A DNA stretch of 5,520 nucleotides, taken from positions 1-5,520 of the forward strand of contig JAHEZA010000205.1 in NCBI GenBank assembly GCA_023251335.1, in the 5' to 3' direction. Origin of the DNA: Chitinophagaceae bacterium (GTDB lineage: Bacteria > Bacteroidota > Bacteroidia > Chitinophagales > Chitinophagaceae). Shown piece after piece: positions 1 through 4,725 of the stretch (the stretch's first letter is position 1; each line of letters starts with the position of its first letter). The notes beneath the pieces are model-generated. The model was not told the DNA's origin. It was given only the letters and a program-made list of their open reading frames with translations, and made no database searches. The position numbers were made by a program, and so were the translations under genes.

Positions 1-1
1 G

Positions 2-184
2 GAATCATTTAATTATGAGGATGCCACACTAATGCTGGCACCGGCTACAGGATTCTATGCTACTGAAGGGCTGGGTAAAAATGAAGTGCGTCTCGCTTAT
101 GTATTGAACGTCGATGATATTGATAAAGCAATGGATTGCCTCGAAAAAGCTTTGGAAATATATCCGGGAAGAACAAGGAATTAG
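2..184 (+). CDS. PLP-dependent aminotransferase (aspartate aminotransferase family), 3' end only
   Basis: This is the last 60 codons of a gene that begins before the window, read in the frame starting at base 2 and ending in TAG at 182-184. The fragment has the C-terminal signature of fold-type I class I/II aminotransferases: an APATGFYATEGLGKNEVR stretch followed by LAYVLN and then a helix (DDIDKAMDCLEKALEIYPGR). In this family the Arg of the NEVR motif (fragment residue 30) corresponds to the conserved arginine that binds the substrate alpha-carboxylate (Arg386 of aspartate aminotransferase), so the small C-terminal domain looks intact. The catalytic PLP lysine lies outside the window. These enzymes move an amino group between an amino acid and a 2-oxo acid in the cytoplasm. 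Substrate specificity cannot be judged from this tail. About 500 non-coding bases separate it from mraZ, so it is probably not part of the division operon. Confidence 0.85.
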   Translation, partial: ESFNYEDATLMLAPATGFYATEGLGKNEVRLAYVLNVDDIDKAMDCLEKALEIYPGRTRN

Positions 185-342
185 AAAAAAATAATTCCAT
201 CATTTCGTCTTCTTCTGTTTCTTTAATTTATGGCCCTCTTATTCGTGCCAGGGATATAGTCCAGGTCGTTAATGCATTTGTTTCGCGTCCATATGACATG
301 AGGAGTGATCTAAGTCTTCTCCTGATATTTTCATTTAATTTT

Positions 343-363
343 TCAGTAATTTAATTTTACTGA
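343..363. other. Small inverted repeat (possible weak hairpin)
   Basis: TCAGTAA (343-349) is the exact reverse complement of TTACTGA (357-363), with a 7-base loop TTTAATT. It lies about 160 bases after the aminotransferase stop. The stem is short and AT-rich, and no T-tract follows on the + strand, so I do not call it a terminator. It may mark the end of the upstream transcript or be chance in AT-rich DNA. Confidence 0.3.
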
Positions 364-496
364 GCTGCAAAGCGTAAATATTATTTCTCACCTATCAATC
401 ACCCTTTCTAAAAGATTAAGGTTTTCTTGTTTTTATTCGTTCACTGCGAACTCCTTTTAGGGTATTCAAAATTTCTTCCGACTCTGGCAGTACTTT

Positions 497-505
497 TTAT
501 CCACA
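497..505 (+). promoter_or_regulatory. DnaA-box-like site TTATCCACA
   Basis: The 9-mer TTATCCACA is an exact match to the classical high-affinity DnaA box (consensus TTWTNCACA). It lies about 190 bases upstream of the mraZ start in non-coding DNA and 32 bases before a second match on the same strand. DnaA could act here as a transcription factor on the division operon, or the site could be coincidental. The match is seen directly; the function is inferred. Confidence 0.45.
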
Positions 506-528
506 TTAATTCACGCTTAAATCACAGT

Positions 529-537
529 TTTTCCACA
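529..537 (+). promoter_or_regulatory. DnaA-box-like site TTTTCCACA
   Basis: TTTTCCACA fits the DnaA-box consensus TTWTNCACA in full and has the same orientation as the box at 497-505, start to start 32 bp apart (about three helical turns). A weaker copy, TTTTCCATA with one mismatch, follows at 606-614 close to the putative promoter. Binding has not been shown; the arrangement is what makes it notable. Confidence 0.4.
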
Positions 538-615
538 ACCTGACAAGTAGTTTTTGCCGAGTAAGTCTTATTCCGACTGGTTTTGCCTAACGTGGACAAA
601 AAAGTTTTTCCATAA

Positions 616-648
616 TTTGTTGGAGAAGTGGGAAAAAGTGTTAATTTG
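616..648 (+). promoter_or_regulatory. Putative Bacteroidota-type promoter for the mraZ operon
   Basis: The primary sigma factor of Bacteroidota reads a -33 TTTG/TTG element and a -7 TAnnTTTG element rather than -35/-10 boxes. Here TTTG (616-619) is followed after 21 bases by TTAATTTG (641-648), which differs from the -7 consensus at one position. This would place the transcription start near 653-657 and give a leader of about 30 bases before the mraZ ATG. The elements interleave with the MraZ-box repeats, which fits autoregulation. The assignment rests on short motifs in AT-rich DNA and is tentative. Confidence 0.35.
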
Positions 649-651
649 TGG
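625..651 (+). promoter_or_regulatory. Putative MraZ-binding repeat cluster (MraZ boxes)
   Basis: Three heptamers are spaced exactly 10 bp apart, with 3-base spacers: GAAGTGG (625-631), AAAGTGT (635-641) and TTTGTGG (645-651). Each keeps the GTG core in register. A degenerate extra copy, TTTGTTG, lies at 616-622, one base out of phase. MraZ operators described in other bacteria are also tandem GTG/TGGG-core repeats with a one-helical-turn period placed just upstream of mraZ, matching the ring-shaped MraZ oligomer that contacts successive turns. The array ends about 35 bases before the mraZ ATG and overlaps the putative promoter, the expected place for an autoregulatory operator. The repeats are seen; binding is inferred. 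Confidence 0.55.
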
Positions 652-685
652 CAATTATAGAAATTTAAGTATTAATCAACTCATA

Positions 686-1150
686 ATGACGGGCTTTATA
701 GGTGAATACGAAGCTACATTAGATGCCAAGGGGCGCTTTCTGATTCCGGCAGGGTTCAAAAAACAATTGCCGGAAGGGGGAGAAGAGCTCTTTGTAATAA
801 ACCGCGGCTTTGAAAAATGCCTGAGCTTATACACATCTGTTAGCTGGGAACCTGTATTTTCTGAGTTGGGCAAGCTGAATGATTTTGATCCAAAAGTACG
901 GCAATTTAAAAGGTACTTTTTGAATGGCGCTACACAGGTGAGTCCGGATAGTGCAGGGCGAATTTTATTGCCAAAAAACCTGACGGAATACGCGGGCCTG
1001 GGAAAAGACATTGTACTGGTTTCGGCAATTGATAAAATAGAGATTTGGGATAAAACTAAATATCAACAGTTCTTTGAAACTTTTTCACCGGAAGCATTCA
1101 GCGATTTGGCAAAAGAAGTGATGGCGGGTGATAAAACACCCAGGCCATAA
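686..1150 (+). CDS. mraZ: Transcriptional regulator MraZ
   Basis: The 154-residue product has the full MraZ architecture of two SpoVT/AbrB-like swapped-hairpin half-domains. The DxxGR signatures appear as DAKGR (residues 13-17, followed by FLIPAGFKKQL) and DSAGR (88-92, followed by ILLPKNL), and the C-terminal half contains the family-typical IEIWDKTKY (118-126). MraZ forms ring-like oligomers that bind tandem repeats upstream of its own gene and control the dcw operon. I chose the ATG at 686 because the protein then begins MTGFIGEYEATLDAKGR, as family members do, and has the normal length. The frame is open back to an ATG at 554, but that 44-residue extension is atypical and would cover the putative promoter and MraZ boxes. 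No Shine-Dalgarno sequence is seen before 686. Its TAA shares one base with the rsmH start, so the two are probably cotranslated. Confidence 0.95.
   Translation: MTGFIGEYEATLDAKGRFLIPAGFKKQLPEGGEELFVINRGFEKCLSLYTSVSWEPVFSELGKLNDFDPKVRQFKRYFLNGATQVSPDSAGRILLPKNLTEYAGLGKDIVLVSAIDKIEIWDKTKYQQFFETFSPEAFSDLAKEVMAGDKTPRP
1122..1147 (+). other. Hairpin at the mraZ/rsmH junction
   Basis: At the end of mraZ, TGGC plus GGGTG (1122-1130) can pair with CACCC (1137-1141) and GCCA (1144-1147), leaving a two-base AG bulge and a six-base ATAAAA loop. That is nine base pairs, mostly G-C, in otherwise AT-rich DNA. It ends just before the mraZ stop and the rsmH ATG at 1150, where it could hide the rsmH initiation region until ribosomes finishing mraZ open it. 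No T-tract follows, so it is not a typical intrinsic terminator. Pairing is read from sequence; the role is inferred. Confidence 0.4.
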
Positions 1151-2073
1151 TGATGCAAGACGGCGTATATCACGTGCCTGTATTACTGCAGGAAGTGATT
1201 GACGGTCTTCAAATAAATCCCTCGGGAATATATGTCGATTGCACATTTGGAGGCGGAGGCCATAGCAAGCGAATTCTTGAGCAATTAAATATTTCAGGCA
1301 GATTAATTGTTTTTGACCAGGATGCGGATGCAAAAAAAAATGTTCCTGATGATGAGCGCGTAATTTTTGTGCCTCACAATTTTCGACACCTGCAACGTTT
1401 CCTCCGTTTTCATAAAATTTCAAAAGTCAATGGAATCCTTGCGGACCTCGGTGTGTCGAGCCACCAGATAAATGAGGCAGAACGAGGATTTTCTACAAGA
1501 TTCGATGCGGCATTGGATATGCGTATGAATCAGGGTGAATCTAAAACAGCCGCAGACATTATCAGGAATTATCCGGAAGAAGCGCTGCATAAAATTTTTG
1601 AACAGTATGGCGAGGTAACTAATTCAAAAACATTGGCCAAAGCGATTGTTGAAATAAGAAGAACGCAATCACTCGGTACGATCAACCAATTCAAAAATGC
1701 GCTCTATCCATTTGTAAAAGGAAATCCTGAAAAATATTTTGCCCAGGTTTTCCAGGCATTAAGAATAGAAGTGAATGATGAGTTAAATGCGCTGAGGGAA
1801 ATGCTGAAGCAGTCAGTTGATGTATTGGATGAAGGTGGAAGAATAGCGATCATCACTTTCCATTCACTGGAAGACCGGATTGTAAAAAACTTTTTTAAGG
1901 AAGGAACTTTTGAAGAAAGAGAAAAAGATGTATTCGGCAATTCGCCCGAAAGTGAATTAAAAGTCATTACAAAAAAGCCAATTACTCCCGGAGCAGAAGA
2001 ATTGAAGATTAATCCGAGAGCAAGAAGTTCAAAGTTGAGGATTGCTGAAAAAATAAAAGTTTCAAAAAAATAA
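1150..2073 (+). CDS. rsmH: 16S rRNA (cytosine(1402)-N(4))-methyltransferase RsmH (MraW)
   Basis: The 307-residue product matches the family's usual length of about 300-315. It N4-methylates C1402 of 16S rRNA in the ribosomal P site, using S-adenosylmethionine. Visible family motifs in order are HVPVLLQEVIDGL (8-20), the SAM-binding VDCTFGGGGHS (29-39), FDQD (55-58), ADLGVSSHQ (98-106), ERGFSTRFDAALDMRM (111-126), FQALRIEVNDEL (201-212), FHSLEDRIVKNFF (237-249), and the C-terminal KPITPGAEE (276-284) with NPRARSSKLR (288-297). All key motifs are present, so it looks functional. The start ATG at 1150 overlaps the mraZ stop TAA by one base. A second in-frame ATG at 1153 is equally possible and would shorten the protein by one residue. 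The poorly conserved lysine-rich C-terminal tail is normal. The gene follows mraZ in nearly all dcw clusters. Confidence 0.97.
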   Translation: MMQDGVYHVPVLLQEVIDGLQINPSGIYVDCTFGGGGHSKRILEQLNISGRLIVFDQDADAKKNVPDDERVIFVPHNFRHLQRFLRFHKISKVNGILADLGVSSHQINEAERGFSTRFDAALDMRMNQGESKTAADIIRNYPEEALHKIFEQYGEVTNSKTLAKAIVEIRRTQSLGTINQFKNALYPFVKGNPEKYFAQVFQALRIEVNDELNALREMLKQSVDVLDEGGRIAIITFHSLEDRIVKNFFKEGTFEEREKDVFGNSPESELKVITKKPITPGAEELKINPRARSSKLRIAEKIKVSKK

Positions 2074-2102
2074 TTTTCTAAAAATAAAGGGTTATCACAA
2101 AT

Positions 2103-2456
2103 ATGACAACCGAAAAAAATATAGCGGAGAAGAATAAAATAAATAACCACGCTAAGAAACGGCGAAGGTTTTTTCAGTACAATAAATGGCTGGTTAAGAA
2201 CATCCCTTTTTATTTTTTTATATCCGCTATTGCGATTGTGTATATCGCTAATGGTCATTATGCAGATAATACGATGAGAAAAATAAATTCAACTTCAAAA
2301 CATCTTAAAGAAATGGAGTATGAATTTAAGACGGTGAAACAAGATGTGATATTCAGAAGTAAGGAAAGCGAACTCGCAAGGGCAGTGGAACCGCTTGGGC
2401 TGAAACCTTTAATGGCTCCCCCTTTCAGGATTGTGGATACGCTGTTGGAGAAGTGA
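2103..2456 (+). CDS. ftsL: FtsL-like cell division protein (Bacteroidota type)
   Basis: The 117-residue product is a small bitopic membrane protein. It has a Lys/Arg-rich cytoplasmic N-terminus (KKRRR at 18-22), one transmembrane helix (about residues 34-50, PFYFFISAIAIVYIANG), then a periplasmic heptad-like stretch (about 54-95, NTMRKINSTSKHLKEMEYEFKTVKQDVIFRSKESELA), and the tail EPLGLKPLMAPPFRI. Position between rsmH and ftsI plus this topology match FtsL. The HYADNTMRKI and YEFKTVKQDVIFRSKESEL parts resemble the divergent FtsL-like family found in Bacteroidota. FtsL pairs with FtsB through the coiled coil and activates the FtsW-FtsI septal synthase; an FtsB gene is not in this window. The start is 29 bases after rsmH, with an AAAGGG-like tract rather far upstream (about 2086-2091). 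The gene ends in two tandem TGA codons, beyond which the frame stays open for 32 codons. The family call is from recognition, not a search. Confidence 0.85.
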   Translation: MTTEKNIAEKNKINNHAKKRRRFFQYNKWLVKNIPFYFFISAIAIVYIANGHYADNTMRKINSTSKHLKEMEYEFKTVKQDVIFRSKESELARAVEPLGLKPLMAPPFRIVDTLLEK

Positions 2457-2610
2457 TGAACGACAAGTAAAGCAGAAAAGCAATCAGTAGAAGAGATAAG
2501 TGTAAATACAGTAAAGCAACAAATAATGGCAAAAAGTATTTTGCAGAACATATACTAATAACGCGTAACTAATACTCGTAACTAATAACTGGGTAACTGA
2601 CAACCGGCAA
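2457..2610. other. ftsL-ftsI intergenic gap
   Basis: These 154 bases are the only sizeable break in the operon, whose other junctions overlap by one base or leave 29 bases. The first part (2460-2555) is open in the ftsL frame after the double stop. The second part (2551-2598) carries TAACT/ACTAATA repeats. I see no convincing terminator, and no promoter better than a partial match (TATTTTG at 2537-2543 without a clear -33 partner). ftsI is probably transcribed with the upstream genes. Confidence 0.6.
2551..2598. repeat. Short tandem-like TAACT / ACTAATA repeats before ftsI
   Basis: ACTAATA occurs three times, at 2554-2560, 2568-2574 and 2581-2587, at spacings of 14 and 13 bases. The last two copies sit in a longer exact 11-base repeat, CGTAACTAATA (2564-2574 and 2577-2587). 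TAACT occurs at 2566, 2579, 2586 and 2594. The array ends 12 bases before the ftsI ATG. It looks like a degenerate slippage-type repeat; a binding site is also possible. The repetition is seen directly and its function is unknown. Confidence 0.65.
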
Positions 2611-4725
2611 ATGGATATAAAAAAAGACATACAATGGCGTGTTCATCTTTGCTTCCTCATTATGATAGTGTTGGGCGGAGTGGTATTCGGGCGTGCCATT
2701 TATATCCAGAAATTCCAGGGAGATTATTGGAGAAGCATGAGTAACAAACAGCACCTGAAGTATATGGACATCAATGCTGAACGTGGAAGCATATTTAGCG
2801 AAGATGGCAATATGCTTAGTACGTCTATTCCTGTTTTTGATATCCATGTTGATTTTGGCGCCGATGGTGTTCGCGAAAAGGGTGGGGAAAGGTTTTATAA
2901 AAACTTGGATTCGCTTAGCAGGTGTCTTGCTGGCTTATTTAAAGACGCGAACGCGGCTTCCTACAAAAAAGAGTTGCTGGCTCAGTATAAAAAGAAGACA
3001 AGATATTATCTGTTGAAAAGAAAAATTTCTTTTGATGAATACCGTGAACTGAGGGAGTTTCCACTAGTGAGACTCGGAAGAAACAAAAGCGGATTTATTG
3101 TAGATGTAAGAGATAACAGGGTAAACCCTTACGTACTCCTCGCCAATCGTACTATCGGGCTTTCCAGGGGTGACACCAGTAAAAATGTAGGGCTTGAAAG
3201 ATCTTATGACAGTGTGCTCAAAGGCCAGACGGGCCAAAGGCTGATGCGATATATCGCAGGTTCATATATTCCGGTGGATGGTGCGGAAATTGAACCGGAA
3301 AACGGAATGGATATCACCACTACTATCGATACCTATATTCAGGATGTGGCTGAAAATGCTTTACTGAGAATGATGACTCAAAATGCGTCTATTCATGGGA
3401 GTTGTATCGTTATGGAGGTGAAAACCGGAAAAATAAAAGCCATTGCTAACCTGGGCAGACGGCCGGATGGAAGCTATTGGGAAGATTATAATTATGGACT
3501 AGGAATGCGCACAGAGCCAGGATCTGTTTTTAAGATAGCTACGTTAATTTCTTTGCTGAAAGATAATTATGTAGATACAGGAAGCATCGTGGATTGTGAA
3601 GGCGGCCAGAAGAATTTTTACGGGTTAAGGATTGCGGATTCGCACCTTGGAACCGGACAGGTAACAGTGAAAGAAGCATTTGCCATGTCGTCTAATGTTG
3701 CATTTGCGAAGCTTGCCGACGAATATTATCACAATCAGCCCACGAAGTTTTGGCAGCATCTACATGACCTGAGATTGGATACTTCTTCGGGAATTGACAT
3801 AGTGGGCGCAGCCAAACCCTACGTCAAAAAGCCATCTAATAAATATTGGGCAAAAACGACCATTCCTTTTATGGCTCATGGTTATGAAGAATTGGAAACA
3901 CCGTTGAATCTTTTGATGGTGTATAATGCAATCGCTAATAACGGAACGATGATGCAACCTTACCTGGTGAATTCAATCAATGAGATGGGTGAAGAAATTA
4001 AAACTTTCAAACCGAAAGTGCTTATTGATAAGATTTGTGATGAACAAACGCTTGGAAAATTGAGAGGCTGTTTATTGGCAGTAGTAGAAAGTGCTCATGG
4101 TACTGCGCACATGCTTGAGAGTGATATATATGAGTTTGCGGGCAAAACAGGTACTGCCGTAACGGCCATGGATAACCGCGGATACAATAAAGGTTCAAAA
4201 ATTTACCAATCTGCCTTTATGGGCTATTTTCCCGCTAAAAATCCTGAGTACAGCATTGCAGTTGTCATTCAGAATAGTAGTGAGTCAAAACATGTGTATG
4301 GCGCTTCGGTTTCGGGCCCGGTGTTCAAAGAAGTGGCGGATAAGTTGTATGCTACCAGGGTAGCGGATAAACCTTTTAATATGCCGCCCCAGCCGGATAA
4401 TAATGTTTATCAGTTTTATGGCTTGAAAAATGATTTAAATAAAATTCTTGACGTGTTCAAATATAAAGAAACGGATTCCGCAACAGGAACCTGGGGAACA
4501 ACAATACTCCATGACGGGAACGCGAAGCTGGTGGCTGACAATGTTGCCTCTAATGCGACTAAGGTACCGGACGTAACCGGAATGGGATTAAAAGATGCAG
4601 TTTATTTATTGGAGAATATGGGATTAAAAGTTTCAGCATCAGGAAGAGGGAAAGTAATTTCTCAATCGTTGGCACAAAACACAAATTTTAATAAAGGGCA
4701 GCAAATAAAAATTCAATTGAATTAA
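2611..4725 (+). CDS. ftsI: Division-specific peptidoglycan transpeptidase FtsI (class B PBP with PASTA domain)
   Basis: This 704-residue class B penicillin-binding protein is anchored in the inner membrane and crosslinks septal peptidoglycan in the periplasm with FtsW. In order it has a short cytoplasmic N-terminus, one transmembrane helix (about 13-31), the PBP dimerisation/pedestal domain (about 55-215, including AERGSIFSEDG at 56-66), the transpeptidase domain (about 260-580), a linker, and one C-terminal PASTA domain (about 651-703, KVPDVTGMGLKDAVYLLENMGLKV). All three catalytic motifs are intact: SVFK with the nucleophile Ser305 and Lys308, SSN at 360-362, and KTG at 512-514. A single PASTA domain is common in Bacteroidota division PBPs, unlike E. 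coli FtsI. The start MDIKKDIQWRVHLCF fits the family. The position in dcw between ftsL and murE supports FtsI over an elongation PBP2. Its TAA overlaps the murE ATG by one base. Confidence 0.95.
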   Translation: MDIKKDIQWRVHLCFLIMIVLGGVVFGRAIYIQKFQGDYWRSMSNKQHLKYMDINAERGSIFSEDGNMLSTSIPVFDIHVDFGADGVREKGGERFYKNLDSLSRCLAGLFKDANAASYKKELLAQYKKKTRYYLLKRKISFDEYRELREFPLVRLGRNKSGFIVDVRDNRVNPYVLLANRTIGLSRGDTSKNVGLERSYDSVLKGQTGQRLMRYIAGSYIPVDGAEIEPENGMDITTTIDTYIQDVAENALLRMMTQNASIHGSCIVMEVKTGKIKAIANLGRRPDGSYWEDYNYGLGMRTEPGSVFKIATLISLLKDNYVDTGSIVDCEGGQKNFYGLRIADSHLGTGQVTVKEAFAMSSNVAFAKLADEYYHNQPTKFWQHLHDLRLDTSSGIDIVGAAKPYVKKPSNKYWAKTTIPFMAHGYEELETPLNLLMVYNAIANNGTMMQPYLVNSINEMGEEIKTFKPKVLIDKICDEQTLGKLRGCLLAVVESAHGTAHMLESDIYEFAGKTGTAVTAMDNRGYNKGSKIYQSAFMGYFPAKNPEYSIAVVIQNSSESKHVYGASVSGPVFKEVADKLYATRVADKPFNMPPQPDNNVYQFYGLKNDLNKILDVFKYKETDSATGTWGTTILHDGNAKLVADNVASNATKVPDVTGMGLKDAVYLLENMGLKVSASGRGKVISQSLAQNTNFNKGQQIKIQLN
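4710..4723. other. 14-bp perfect palindrome at the ftsI/murE junction
   Basis: AATTCAATTGAATT is its own reverse complement. It covers the last codons of ftsI and ends two bases before the murE ATG at 4725. It could be a protein-binding dyad or form a weak RNA hairpin (5-bp stem, AATT loop) over the murE initiation region. AT-rich composition makes chance a serious alternative. Confidence 0.35.

Larger units (their letters stand above)
185..685. other. Intergenic region upstream of mraZ, no gene seen
   Basis: About 500 AT-rich bases between the aminotransferase stop and the mraZ start. I see no convincing coding region. An open frame at 136-354 overlaps the end of the aminotransferase and gives a low-complexity Ser/Leu/Phe-rich translation. 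An open frame from 554 simply runs into mraZ as an unlikely N-terminal extension. The recognisable content is a weak hairpin at 343-363, two DnaA-box-like sites at 497-505 and 529-537, a duplicated octamer TTCCGACT (476-483 and 571-578), and the putative promoter and MraZ-box cluster at 616-651. The length and the clustering of sites near its 3' end suggest it is the main regulatory region of the dcw operon. Confidence 0.7.

Noticed and set aside
136..354. 72-codon open frame on the + strand
   Set aside because: It begins inside the aminotransferase gene in another frame and yields a low-complexity Ser/Leu/Phe-rich peptide with no recognisable family.
343..363. Intrinsic terminator for the aminotransferase gene
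   Set aside because: The 7-bp inverted repeat is AT-rich and not followed by a T-tract, so it is listed only as a weak inverted repeat.
554..685. 44-residue N-terminal extension of mraZ from the ATG at 554
   Set aside because: The extension is not MraZ-like, would make the protein longer than the family, and would place coding sequence over the putative promoter and MraZ boxes. The ATG at 686 gives the canonical N-terminus.
676..1423. Antisense open frames opposite mraZ and the start of rsmH (676-1011 and 1085-1423)
   Set aside because: Both lie opposite genes with complete family motifs and show no protein signature of their own.
1704..2258. 184-codon open frame on the - strand across rsmH and ftsL
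   Set aside because: It is antisense to two well-supported genes, and its Phe/Ser/Leu/Ile-rich translation is what A-rich sense codons give in reverse.
2537..2543. Internal promoter before ftsI based on TATTTTG
   Set aside because: It is one base short of the TAnnTTTG consensus, and no TTTG/TTG element stands at the right distance upstream.
2258..2551. 97-codon open frame on the - strand across ftsL and the ftsL-ftsI gap
   Set aside because: Mostly antisense to ftsL, hydrophobic low-complexity composition and no recognisable motif. The intergenic part alone gives no support for a gene.
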